Below are positions 1 to 7,250 of a DNA stretch of 12,529 nt, one piece after another. The number at the start of each line of letters is the position of its first letter. Within the stretch, counting starts at the first letter, position 1. The stretch is taken from positions 1 through 12,529 of the forward strand of contig JAKONF010000014.1 of NCBI GenBank assembly GCA_022702085.1, read 5' to 3'. Source of the stretch: Rickettsiaceae bacterium. GTDB taxonomy: Bacteria; Pseudomonadota; Alphaproteobacteria; Rickettsiales; Rickettsiaceae. The position numbers were made by a program, and so were the translations under genes. The notes under the pieces were generated by a model. It was given only the letters and a program-made list of their open reading frames with translations. It had not been told where the DNA came from and did not search any database.

Positions 1-26
1 AGAAATAAATTAAATTAGAATTCATT

Positions 27-55
27 TTGCAAAATTATGTTACGATTAAGATTAT
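27..55 (+). promoter_or_regulatory. possible sigma70-type promoter for the 80-694 gene
   Basis: TTGCAA (27-32) and GATTAT (50-55) are separated by 17 bases, each matching 4 of 6 consensus positions. A transcript would start near 62, leaving a leader of about 18 bases before the ATG at 80. In DNA this AT-rich such matches arise by chance, so this is only a candidate. Confidence 0.3.
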
Positions 56-79
56 TTATATAAAGTGAAATAGCAAAAT

Positions 80-694
80 ATGACAAAAAAAATGTGGTAT
101 GAACCGGAGTTTGAAGGTGAAGATGTAACTATTGAGAATAGATTGCGTGAGTATCTTCAAGAACTAATAGATTTATATTGCTTTGATATTTTTAAAGTAC
201 CAGAGGATATTACTCCTGATAATTTAGCACAGTTCTTAGAAATTATCTTGAGGCAATATCAATATTATAATTTAAGTAATTTGATAAGTATCGGTGAAAT
301 ATTTGAGTTTTATTTTCATAGAACATATAAAGATGAGTTTTGTGATAACTTCCTTCCAACTTATCCAAATACTGACCGTAGAAGTATAGCAATGTGTATT
401 CTGAAAGAGTGTATGATAGATAACTATTGGCCTATCTTACCAGAAGAAGTACCTTTTTTAATCGAATGCTTGAATGTTCCTGAAGATGAGATTATTTATA
501 TTGAGGAAAAACTAGAAAAATATTTCGACCAATTTGACTTTATAGAACGTGGTAGAAATGAATTTCATAAACGTTGGAAAGTAATAAAAAAACAACGAGA
601 GGAAGCTTTAGCAAATAATCAGCCACTGCCGATACGTCCAATGGGCATCGAGCTATCATTATGCTACAAAGAAGGATTTGAGCCGAAAGAATGA
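80..694 (+). CDS. hypothetical protein, acidic and aromatic-rich, 204 aa
   Basis: I do not recognise a family. The protein is soluble-looking, with no signal peptide or membrane segment. The first half is acidic and unusually rich in Tyr and Phe (for example QYQYYN near 60-64 and FEFYFHRTY near 75-83). A short basic helix lies at about 157-173 (RGRNEFHKRWKVIKKQR), and the tail is Pro-containing (QPLPIRPMG, 181-189). Six Cys (34, 88, 106, 111, 130, 195) are scattered without a metal-binding spacing. The mostly helical pattern with amphipathic stretches could form an all-alpha domain. The ATG at 80 has no clear Shine-Dalgarno; an in-frame ATG at 92 (Met5) is an alternative. The gene stands alone, with tRNA-His downstream on the other strand. 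It could be a lineage-specific protein or a host-interaction protein; nothing in the sequence decides this. Confidence 0.75.
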   Translation: MTKKMWYEPEFEGEDVTIENRLREYLQELIDLYCFDIFKVPEDITPDNLAQFLEIILRQYQYYNLSNLISIGEIFEFYFHRTYKDEFCDNFLPTYPNTDRRSIAMCILKECMIDNYWPILPEEVPFLIECLNVPEDEIIYIEEKLEKYFDQFDFIERGRNEFHKRWKVIKKQREEALANNQPLPIRPMGIELSLCYKEGFEPKE

Positions 695-806
695 GAGGGC
701 AAATAGAATTAACAAAAGTCAGTAAATAATATTACAGAGTTGATAGTACTTAATCAGAGACTTCTTCTGAAAAATTAAAATCAAACGAGAATAAAAATTT
801 TATAAA

Positions 807-884
807 TGGGGCGAATGATCGGTCTCGAACCGACGACCCTCAGATCCACAATCTGATGCTCTAACCGACTGAGCTACATTCGCC
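807..884 (-). tRNA. tRNA-His (GTG), CCA encoded
   Basis: The minus strand folds into a complete cloverleaf. The acceptor GCGAATG pairs with CATTCGC. The D arm GCTC/GAGC, the anticodon stem TCAGA/TCTGA with loop TTGTGGA (anticodon GTG), and a T arm with GGTTCGAGACC are all present. An extra G lies 5' of position 1 and faces C73, the G-1:C73 pair that identifies histidine tRNAs. The 3' CCA is encoded (807-809 on the plus strand reads TGG). Confidence 0.97.
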
Positions 885-903
885 ACTAAAGTGAATAGAT
901 TTT

Positions 904-931
904 TACATAATTCTGTAAAATAACATGTCAG
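904..931 (-). promoter_or_regulatory. candidate promoter for tRNA-His
   Basis: Read on the minus strand, CTGACA (926-931) lies 16 bases from TATGTA (904-909). A start about 7 bases downstream would give a leader of roughly 12 bases before the mature tRNA 5' end at 884. The position fits and the -35 is good (5 of 6), but the -10 is weak (3 of 6). Confidence 0.4.
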
Positions 932-1032
932 CTTTGATAATTGAAGTTAGATTACAATTACCAATGAAGCTGATAAGTTAGATTATTATAGTTTTCAAGT
1001 CAAGGATTTATTAGTCTTATCATAAGCAAGGT

Positions 1033-1860
1033 TTAATCACTTGATAATTTCTTTGACCTGGCAGAAGCTAGTAGTTGCTGAAATTGATTTAAGTTAATAA
1101 GTCCTGAAATTAATTTGCCATTTATTATATAAGCTGGTACGCCGTTTATTTTTAGATTACGTGAAACTTCCTGATTTTTCTTTAGAATATTTTGAATTTC
1201 TTCTTTATCCATCTCTTCGGTAATTGCCGCATAATCTATCTCAGCTGAGTTTACTGCCGCAATAATTCCATCGTTAGACATTGGCCTTAGATTCATCAGA
1301 TTAGCATGTAAATTAGCAAATTTTTCCGGAAATAATTTATAGGCAGCTAATGCAACTTTAGCAGAAAATGTTGAGAGATTACCGAGTATTGGGCAAGGCT
1401 GGAAGATTACTTTCACATCCTTATCAACATCAATTAATTGATGCAAGTAGTGGTCACCAGTCTTGCAATATGAACAAGCGTAATCATAGAGAGCAATAAT
1501 TGTCACGTCGCCACTCTCGTTACCTATCCAAGGCAAGGAAGATGTTCGCTCTAAATCCTCTTTATTTTGGGATAGATAATCATCTACCTTATCCTCATTC
1601 TGCATCTTCTTTTGCTTTTGTAATTTCTCCACTGACTCGACTATTACTTCAGGGTTATTGATAAGATAGTTCTTAACGATCTGCTCAATCTCTTCTTTAG
1701 AAGGATTTTGAATGTTAGCATCAGCATTAATTGCTTCACCTGAAACCGAAGTTGATACCGCTACAGGCACTGGCATAGGTGATCTTGTTATTTTATAGAT
1801 CATCAAGATGACCAATGAAGTTAGAATTAGGATCAGGATTCTGTTTATCGTTCTTTGCAT
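1033..1860 (-). CDS. DsbA-family thiol:disulfide oxidoreductase, Com1-like, membrane-anchored
   Basis: This is a thioredoxin-fold protein of the DsbA/Com1 type, predicted to form or reshuffle disulfides in periplasmic proteins. Residues 7-23 are a hydrophobic N-terminal segment (anchor or uncleaved signal), followed by a Ser/Val/Ala-rich linker. Residues 54-83 match the N-terminal helix typical of the Com1 group, with NYLINNPEV at its core. The catalytic motif is C129-S-Y-C132 in DYACSYC, and the cis-proline loop NGVPAYIING has Pro242. A third Cys (156) lies in QPCPILG. The length of 275 aa is normal for Com1-like proteins. The ATG at 1860 has no obvious Shine-Dalgarno. The gene lies 88 bases downstream of the M48 protease on the same strand, so co-transcription is plausible. 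The family assignment is firm; the substrate is not known from the sequence. Confidence 0.92.
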   Translation of the reverse strand: MQRTINRILILILTSLVILMIYKITRSPMPVPVAVSTSVSGEAINADANIQNPSKEEIEQIVKNYLINNPEVIVESVEKLQKQKKMQNEDKVDDYLSQNKEDLERTSSLPWIGNESGDVTIIALYDYACSYCKTGDHYLHQLIDVDKDVKVIFQPCPILGNLSTFSAKVALAAYKLFPEKFANLHANLMNLRPMSNDGIIAAVNSAEIDYAAITEEMDKEEIQNILKKNQEVSRNLKINGVPAYIINGKLISGLINLNQFQQLLASARSKKLSSD

Positions 1861-1948
1861 TATTATTTCATTTTGAGATTTTATTTTTGCAGCTTAATAG
1901 AGTAATTGTTAGTTGTAAAGTAGCTATAGATGAAGCAACTTAAATAAT

Positions 1949-3259
1949 CTATTTTTCAGTGAGAATTATATCATGTGCTTTATACCAACCCGTACTATGA
2001 ATTTTTAATAATTTTAAAGCCGATTTTGCTAGATTTTTTGCTTTCAACAAATCACCTGTTTTAGCAGCAATAATTGCCGTATATAATAAACTTTCACCAG
2101 GTCTATTGATTCTACTGTAATAAATAGATAAATAAAACAAAGCAGATAGATTATCAGGTTCCTGTAATAATACTTCTTTCAGATCATGATAATATTCTTG
2201 CATTTTATTGGGTTCGTTTGCAAATATATTAATGCCAATAACTGCTCTTTCAAGCTTTAGCAGGATATCTGTTGGTCTAAGCTTAACCGCTTTATTATAA
2301 TAAGGCAGAGATTCTTTTTTACCAAAATCAAATAATATTTGTCCTTTTAATTCATTATAAAATGGATCATTAGGCCTAATTTTAAGCAAAAGATCTATAT
2401 ATTTAATTGCCTTATTCAGCTCACTTTTGCGGTAATATTTTATAGCTTTAAAGTAATTATTTGCTTCTTCGTTATCAGATATATTCTCAAATTGATCTAA
2501 TCTTTTAAGTTCGGTAGTAAAAGCTAGAAGTTTTGCTATGCAGCGCTGAAAGTTAAAAAGCAAATCAGTAGAGTTTCCACTAACTTGGTATTTTGATCTT
2601 TGATAAAAACTTTTAATTCTGCTAAGGCGTTCGCTACTTAATGGATGGGTTAAATCATATGGATTAATATTAGTAAGTACTCGATGCTCTTTGTTCATAT
2701 ATTCAAAAAATTGAATCATACCACCCACGCTATGTCCTGTTTTTTCAAGTAACCTAAAAGCTGTTTGATCTGCAGATGACTCAAAAGTTCTTGAATGAGT
2801 TAACATTGATCTTTCAGCAAAATGCGTTGCCCCAAAAGCTGGAATTAAAGCCACATTTAAATCACCTTTAGCTAAACTCATTAAGCCTATCGCAGCAGCT
2901 ATAGAAGAAAGCACAACTTTACCATATGAATCGGCATTTTGCGATTGGCGTGATACATGCTGTCCGTATATATGACCAATTTCATGAGCTATAACGCCGC
3001 GTATAACATCTATGTCCGGAAATTTTTTGATCAGACCGCTATAAATAAATATTTCGTGCCCACCATAGGTAAAAGCGTTTAAACTATCATCATTAATGAT
3101 ATATATCTTTACATTTTTTAGATTAGCAGCTTTAGCTATAGGATCGGTAATAGCTTGCATAGTTGCTTCAATTTCTGAGTCACGGATTATCATGTCCGCA
3201 AAGGAAGATAAGTTTATGTTAAAGAGTAGAATTAAAGTAATTAATTTCTTGTAGTTCAT
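1949..3259 (-). CDS. periplasmic M48-family zinc metalloprotease with TPR repeats (BepA/YfgC-like)
   Basis: A signal peptide (basic MNYKK, hydrophobic core 6-16, likely cleavage after SFA at 21) sends the protein to the periplasm. The protease domain spans about 30-220. It has the zinc motif HEIGH (H92, E93, H96), a third-ligand motif ESSAD (E160) and an HP dipeptide (205-206) in HPLSSERL, in the place of the regulatory His loop of BepA. Before the zinc site, NAFTYGGHEIFIYSGLI is the usual M48 substrate-edge strand. Residues about 265-420 are helical pairs consistent with TPRs (KAIKYYRKSELNKAIKYI; then PYYNKAVKLRPTD). BepA-type proteins degrade stalled outer-membrane proteins and assist LptD assembly. 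Here the gene is followed by a DsbA-like oxidoreductase, which fits a role in envelope protein quality control (inference). The length of 436 aa is close to that of BepA. Confidence 0.92.
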   Translation of the reverse strand: MNYKKLITLILLFNINLSSFADMIIRDSEIEATMQAITDPIAKAANLKNVKIYIINDDSLNAFTYGGHEIFIYSGLIKKFPDIDVIRGVIAHEIGHIYGQHVSRQSQNADSYGKVVLSSIAAAIGLMSLAKGDLNVALIPAFGATHFAERSMLTHSRTFESSADQTAFRLLEKTGHSVGGMIQFFEYMNKEHRVLTNINPYDLTHPLSSERLSRIKSFYQRSKYQVSGNSTDLLFNFQRCIAKLLAFTTELKRLDQFENISDNEEANNYFKAIKYYRKSELNKAIKYIDLLLKIRPNDPFYNELKGQILFDFGKKESLPYYNKAVKLRPTDILLKLERAVIGINIFANEPNKMQEYYHDLKEVLLQEPDNLSALFYLSIYYSRINRPGESLLYTAIIAAKTGDLLKAKNLAKSALKLLKIHSTGWYKAHDIILTEK

Positions 3260-3289
3260 CTTTAGCGAATAACATTATTTACTCTAAAT

Positions 3290-3319
3290 ATTATACAACT
3301 GTTTTACTATTACTACCAA
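3290..3319 (-). promoter_or_regulatory. promoter for the M48 protease (and probably the DsbA-like gene)
   Basis: On the minus strand a perfect TATAAT (3290-3295) lies 18 bases from TTGGTA (3314-3319). The expected start near 3283 leaves a leader of about 24 bases before the ATG at 3259. The perfect -10 and the position make this one of the better promoters in the window. Confidence 0.55.
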
Positions 3320-3375
3320 TTTTAAATATTAAGCGTGAGCTGATAATTAATCTATTGAAAAAGTTTAAAAAATTA

Positions 3376-3386
3376 TGCAAATTGCA
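3376..3386. promoter_or_regulatory. inverted repeat upstream of phbB, possible operator
   Basis: TGCAA-A-TTGCA is a perfect 5-bp inverted repeat around one central base, 27 bases before the phbB start and ahead of its ribosome binding site. PhaR-type regulators of polyhydroxybutyrate genes bind TGC/GCA half-sites in other alphaproteobacteria, but with a different spacing, so the match is only suggestive. Short palindromes are common in AT-rich DNA. Confidence 0.25.
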
Positions 3387-3402
3387 ACTAATAGTTTTTA
3401 TT

Positions 3403-3408
3403 AGGAGA
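3403..3408 (+). promoter_or_regulatory. strong Shine-Dalgarno of phbB
   Basis: AGGAGA lies 5 bases before the ATG at 3414 and fixes the start of phbB. It stands out because most genes in this window have weak or no recognisable ribosome binding sites. Confidence 0.8.
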
Positions 3409-3413
3409 ATTTT

Positions 3414-4139
3414 ATGTCAAAACTTGCAGTAGTAACTGGTGGTACTAGAGGTATAGGATCAGCAATTTCTTTAGCTTTAAAAAATAATGGTTATCAAGTA
3501 ATAGCTAATTACTACAATAATCATCAGATAGCAGATAAATTTTTCACAGATCATGGTATCAACATCAAACCATGGAATATTGCTGATTTTGCGGAATGCG
3601 AAAAAGCTGTTGGCGAAATAGAATTTGAATATAATAGGCCGATCAGCATATTGGTCAATAATGCAGGTATCACCAAAGATTCGATGATGCATAGAATGAG
3701 CGAGCAAGATTGGCATAATGTGATAAATGTAAATTTGAATTCTTGCTTCAACATGTCTAATGCTGTAATCAATCAAATGCGCAAGCAAAATTATGGCAGG
3801 ATAATAAATATTAGTTCAATCAATGCTCAAGCAGGCCAAGCTGGACAAACAAATTACGCTGCTGCCAAGGCTGGGATAATAGGTTTTACCAAGTCTCTTG
3901 CCAAGGAAAGTGCTAGCAAAGGTATTACGGTGAATTGTATAGCACCAGGTTATATCGAAACTGAAATGACTGGTAAAATCGATCCAGCTATTATGAAGCA
4001 AATAGTATCTTCTATACCTTTGAAAAGATTGGGACGTCCTGAAGAAATTGCTAGGGCGGCAGTTTTCTTAGCTCACGAAGATGCAAGCTTCATTACTGGC
4101 GAAACTATGTCTATTAATGGTGGACACAATATGTTCTAA
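3414..4139 (+). CDS. phbB: acetoacetyl-CoA reductase (PhbB/PhaB), SDR family
   Basis: This short-chain dehydrogenase reduces acetoacetyl-CoA to (R)-3-hydroxybutyryl-CoA with NADPH, the second step of polyhydroxybutyrate synthesis, in the cytoplasm. The cofactor motif TGGTRGIG is at 8-15 and NNAG at 82-85. The catalytic tetrad is N107, S135, Y148 and K152 (SSIN then NYAAAK). Several stretches are PhbB-like rather than FabG-like: TGGTRGIGSAIS, NNAGITKDSMMHRM, GRIINISSINAQAGQAGQTNYAAAK and the C-terminal SINGGHNMF. The length of 241 aa is standard for PhbB. The start is set by a strong AGGAGA. No thiolase (phaA) or polymerase (phaC) gene is present here, so the pathway cannot be judged complete; a FabG-like role in fatty acid synthesis remains a fallback. 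Confidence 0.93.
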   Translation: MSKLAVVTGGTRGIGSAISLALKNNGYQVIANYYNNHQIADKFFTDHGINIKPWNIADFAECEKAVGEIEFEYNRPISILVNNAGITKDSMMHRMSEQDWHNVINVNLNSCFNMSNAVINQMRKQNYGRIINISSINAQAGQAGQTNYAAAKAGIIGFTKSLAKESASKGITVNCIAPGYIETEMTGKIDPAIMKQIVSSIPLKRLGRPEEIARAAVFLAHEDASFITGETMSINGGHNMF

Positions 4140-4156
4140 ATTCTTTGGTAGAAACC

Positions 4157-4185
4157 TTGACATATTTTTAAATTAATGGTTGAAT
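4157..4185 (+). promoter_or_regulatory. candidate promoter for the 4214-4801 gene
   Basis: A perfect TTGACA (4157-4162) is followed after 17 bases by TTGAAT (4180-4185, 4 of 6). A start near 4192 would leave about 22 bases before the ATG. This suggests the gene after phbB is transcribed separately rather than only by read-through. Confidence 0.4.
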
Positions 4186-4213
4186 AATAGATAAATACTA
4201 ATTAGAAAATCAC

Positions 4214-4801
4214 ATGGGCAAAAATTATGAAGAGAAACAAAGAGAACTTATAAAATTATCGGATACGATAGAGCCAGATAGCAAAATTGGAACTGTTAGG
4301 GAAATTCATGAAAAATTTGTAGAATTTATAAAAGAAAATCCAACAACACAGCTACTGCCAAAATTCAAAGAAGAATTGAAATTCATTGAAGATACAATTA
4401 AAGAATATGAATCATCAAGAAATGATAAAAATTCAAAGCCAAATTACTCATATTCGGTAAATCTTCCTAATCCTATTTTAGAGGATAAAGATCAAGCCAA
4501 TTGCAGTATTTCAGTAAATGCTCTCAAGAATAGTGGTGATAAAATCTTGCAAACATTGAGTGTAAATGTACCGAAAGATAATTTTATTAATAAAATTATC
4601 ATAAATATTAGTAGTAACTTAACTTCTTGCATGAATGCTACTATTAGTATTTTTAATCAAAACAACAAAGTTAATGTAAAAACTACATCTGAAGAAAGCA
4701 GTTTGATGAATGATTTTGTAATGTTGCCTTCGCATTCATGTGATACTGATATATCTAACAAAAATATAGTCATTGAAGTCACAGTTGGGGGTGAGCTATA
4801 A
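4214..4801 (+). CDS. hypothetical protein, helical N-terminus and beta-rich C-terminus, 195 aa
   Basis: I do not recognise a family. Residues 1-70 are charged and helical (EEKQRELIKLSDTIE; FKEELKFIEDTIKEYESS) with coiled-coil character. After a linker (DKNSKPN, 71-77) the rest alternates in beta fashion. It contains three similar strands with SVN (SVNLPN near 81, SVNALK near 100, SVNVPK near 116), then NKIIINISSN and IVIEVTVGGEL. Cys are at 97, 139 and 176. There is no signal peptide or membrane segment. The start lacks a strong Shine-Dalgarno. The gene ends one base before the stop of convergent pgi. The layout (helical stalk plus a small beta domain) could suit an adaptor or binding protein, but no function can be given. 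Confidence 0.75.
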   Translation: MGKNYEEKQRELIKLSDTIEPDSKIGTVREIHEKFVEFIKENPTTQLLPKFKEELKFIEDTIKEYESSRNDKNSKPNYSYSVNLPNPILEDKDQANCSISVNALKNSGDKILQTLSVNVPKDNFINKIIINISSNLTSCMNATISIFNQNNKVNVKTTSEESSLMNDFVMLPSHSCDTDISNKNIVIEVTVGGEL

Positions 4802-4802
4802 T

Positions 4803-6035
4803 TTATAAATTTTCTAAGAGGTTTTTCACGTGGCTTTTAACATGTTCTACGCCAGGTTGATCAAAGGGATTTATATCTAACATATAACCGGTTAATATAA
4901 CCTCGATCATGCAATGCGCAACGAGAGATCCTATAGATTTTTCAGTTAAATCATCTAAAATTATTGTTCTGTAAGGTAATTTATAATCGTTAAAAGTTTG
5001 CCTGATTGAATTAAAACTAGCGTCATTAACATCTGCTAATGTTTTATCCTTCAAAATTGATGAATCCATTTTTACAGAAATTTCTGTAGATAGAGAAGTT
5101 AAATTTTTAACGTAAAGTAGGTTAAATACTTTGTCTTTTGCTCCTTCAAGGTAAAGCTGCATCATGCTATGTTGATCATTTGGACCAATACCTCTCAGCG
5201 GGGTAAATCCTTGGCCATTTTTACCCAAAGATTCAGCAATAATTTGACAATACCACTCTAAAAAGCTCGAGAAATTTTGTAGATAAGCTAAATTGATTAT
5301 TAAATTATGAGGACAGTTGATATTTGCCAACGCAGCCATTGCGGGCTTGCTATTATGCTTTAAAACTTTGAATTCTTCTATTGATTCATTTGCGCCTGTT
5401 AAATACTCCCGCATATTAAGGCCAGCGACCATACCAATAAAGCAGGTAACATTGGTGAGCCCTGCAAATCTACCACTGATATCTTCTTCATGATCAAAAA
5501 TATTGCCGTTAATTCTCTTAGCCAAACTTCTTAGAGAATTTTCGTTTTTACCTACAATGAAATATAAGTTTTCACCGTAATTATCGATCTGTTGTAGCTC
5601 AAATCTATTAATGACGGCTCCTATTATTGCATTTGTCTCTAAAGTTTCGCCAGAGCTACTAATAATTAGAAAAGCGGTTTTATTTAAATCTAGTTTATTG
5701 ACGATGGCTTCAAAAAAATATGGATCAGTATTATTGATAAAAAATATAGGAAAATTATTTTTTTTATGTGCAGAGAGCTGCAAAACAGCTTGGGGATTTA
5801 AATTTGCTCCGCCCATGCTGATTACTACTAAAGAGCTAAATTTTTGCCTTAATAAATCTACAGTTTCAATGTACTTATCCGTCCACTTACTTACTTCAAT
5901 CGAATGAATAACTTTATGAAATGGAGTCTTACTTGTTGTGTTATTCAAGTAATTATCGATAACTCTTTTTAAATGAGATAAATTTTTGTCTTCATTGTCG
6001 TGATGATAATTATTGATATCTTGCCAAGAATACAT
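4803..6035 (-). CDS. pgi: glucose-6-phosphate isomerase, short form
   Basis: This enzyme interconverts glucose 6-phosphate and fructose 6-phosphate in the cytoplasm. Recognisable elements are the sugar-phosphate loop SSSGETLET (126-134), ISGRFAGLTNV (187-196) including the conserved Gly-Arg, and the catalytic-Glu region AESLGKNGQGF (E268). Further on are GIGPNDQHSMMQLYLEGAKD (282-301, H289) and the C-terminal NPFDQPGVEHVK (389-400), whose Lys400 matches the catalytic lysine. The length of 410 aa is short against roughly 450 (Bacillus type) to 550 (E. coli type), with the N-terminal domain trimmed and active-site parts kept. The gene lies 82 bases downstream of the kinase-like gene on the same strand and ends convergent with the 4214-4801 gene. 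A related SIS-domain isomerase activity cannot be excluded, but the motif order is that of Pgi. Confidence 0.92.
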   Translation of the reverse strand: MYSWQDINNYHHDNEDKNLSHLKRVIDNYLNNTTSKTPFHKVIHSIEVSKWTDKYIETVDLLRQKFSSLVVISMGGANLNPQAVLQLSAHKKNNFPIFFINNTDPYFFEAIVNKLDLNKTAFLIISSSGETLETNAIIGAVINRFELQQIDNYGENLYFIVGKNENSLRSLAKRINGNIFDHEEDISGRFAGLTNVTCFIGMVAGLNMREYLTGANESIEEFKVLKHNSKPAMAALANINCPHNLIINLAYLQNFSSFLEWYCQIIAESLGKNGQGFTPLRGIGPNDQHSMMQLYLEGAKDKVFNLLYVKNLTSLSTEISVKMDSSILKDKTLADVNDASFNSIRQTFNDYKLPYRTIILDDLTEKSIGSLVAHCMIEVILTGYMLDINPFDQPGVEHVKSHVKNLLENL

Positions 6036-6117
6036 CGATAAAAATACTTAGTTATTTTGGCTTTTTTTACTTATTATCAGGAACTAAGTCAATAATAAAG
6101 TGCAAATTGAGGATATA

Positions 6118-7035
6118 TTAAACTGGTAATAAAAATTTAAAATCGTTGTTTGAGGCTGTTGCTAAATTATTTACATCCATAAAACCATTATGTATTTCTA
6201 TAATTTTTTTGCAAAGTGCTAAGCTTATATCTCTATTGTTTTTGATTTCCTTGTTACTAATTTGATGTTTTTGTCCAGGATCTGCAAAGTGATTTTTGTA
6301 GTAGTTTGCTGAACGAGGAGATTTATTAAAGCTCAAAAATCTTTGCTGATCTTGGATAATAAATTCGACTGCTCTGATATTTTCATTTTGATCAAGATTA
6401 TTAGGCATAACTATTTGAGTTGAAGCAAGCTTGATATATATTTCACTTTTATTACAATTTAAGGCATTAATAATTAAATTATCAATAGCTTGTTTTATAA
6501 GATATCTATCTCCTTTAATATTTATTTCTGGCTCTAGATCATAGCAAAATTCGAGATTTTTATGATCTTGATAAAGTTTAGAACACTGCTCAGCTCTTTC
6601 AAGTATTAGTTTAGTTAAATTGATTGTTTCAATTTTTAGATGAAATTTATCTTTATTTAATGTAGCAAAATCTAAAATATTGTTCATAAAGCCAATCATT
6701 TTATCAGTATTTTTAACTACAGCCAAGCTGTAGCGTTTACGTTGATTGTCATTAAATTGTTCCCAATTATCATGAAGCCAAGAACTTAAACCTGTAACAC
6801 CTAGATCATCGCGATTTAAATATTGAATCATATTTGTGTTGGGCGAGAACTTGGCTTCAAATAAATTTTTCAGTTTTAGTGCTTTATTGTTTAGCTGTAT
6901 TTCTAACGAATCGTTGTTTTGTTTAGTAAATTTATATCTAGTTAACAGTAAAATAGATGCACTGACCAATATGTTTATCAAAACTGTGAGTACTATAGTT
7001 GATTTAGTAACTAAAATAATAAAATTTGCAAGCAT
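6118..7035 (-). CDS. membrane-bound histidine-kinase-like protein, probably catalytically dead
   Basis: The architecture is a hydrophobic N-terminus (about 4-32, one or two membrane segments), a HisKA-like dimerisation domain (about 66-130) and an HATPase-like domain (about 170-305). The dimerisation helix aligns without gaps to the H-box pattern HELRTPLQGISGLS of related kinases. Here it reads QYLNRDDLGVTGLS, with Gln71 where the phosphorylated His should be. The N-box is kept (KQAIDNLIINAL, N186 and N190). The G1 box is FIIQDQQ (D229, but no Gly), the Gly-rich G2 is replaced by NRDISLALCKKII, and the ATP-lid glycines are missing. The closing strand FKFLLPV remains. The reading frame is intact over 305 codons, so it is not an obvious pseudogene. 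It may act as a regulatory pseudokinase or be decaying. No response regulator is adjacent. Confidence 0.85.
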   Translation of the reverse strand: MLANFIILVTKSTIVLTVLINILVSASILLLTRYKFTKQNNDSLEIQLNNKALKLKNLFEAKFSPNTNMIQYLNRDDLGVTGLSSWLHDNWEQFNDNQRKRYSLAVVKNTDKMIGFMNNILDFATLNKDKFHLKIETINLTKLILERAEQCSKLYQDHKNLEFCYDLEPEINIKGDRYLIKQAIDNLIINALNCNKSEIYIKLASTQIVMPNNLDQNENIRAVEFIIQDQQRFLSFNKSPRSANYYKNHFADPGQKHQISNKEIKNNRDISLALCKKIIEIHNGFMDVNNLATASNNDFKFLLPV

Positions 7036-7065
7036 TATTTAACCAGAGATTGTATCTATTCAAAA

Positions 7066-7093
7066 AGCATAATATGAAGTTAAAAATTGTCAA
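7066..7093 (-). promoter_or_regulatory. promoter for the kinase-like gene (and perhaps pgi)
   Basis: On the minus strand a perfect TTGACA (7088-7093) is followed after 16 bases by TATGCT (7066-7071). The predicted start near 7059 leaves about 24 bases before the ATG at 7035. A second candidate further upstream is TTGACT (7206-7211), 17 bases, TATTAA (7183-7188), which would give a leader of about 140 bases. Confidence 0.5.
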
Positions 7094-7250
7094 GCTTATT
7101 TATAGTTAAATTTTTAATATGATAGATATTAATAAAATCAGCTTTCGTAATGAACATTGTAGTATCTGTAATTACTTATGGTTTAATAATGTATTATTTG
7201 TTTTAAGTCAACTATAAGTTATAAGATCGAAAATGATTTAAGTATCAGTT

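Noticed and set aside
754..770. Hairpin TCAGA/TCTGA downstream of the 80-694 gene as a terminator
   Set aside because: The stem is only 5 bp with a 7-base loop, and no T-run follows on the plus strand, nor does one follow the stem convincingly on the minus strand.
3477..3788. Minus-strand reading frames opposite phbB
   Set aside because: They are shadows of a conserved SDR gene with no recognisable product or start signals.
5611..5907. 98-codon plus-strand reading frame opposite pgi
   Set aside because: It lies entirely within the well-supported pgi coding region and shows no domain, ribosome binding site or independent context.
7150..7203. Hydrophobic 17-residue reading frame in the gap between pgpA and the kinase-like gene
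   Set aside because: It looks like a tiny membrane peptide or type I toxin, but there is no Shine-Dalgarno, no promoter I can place on that strand and no antisense partner; chance is likely in AT-rich DNA.
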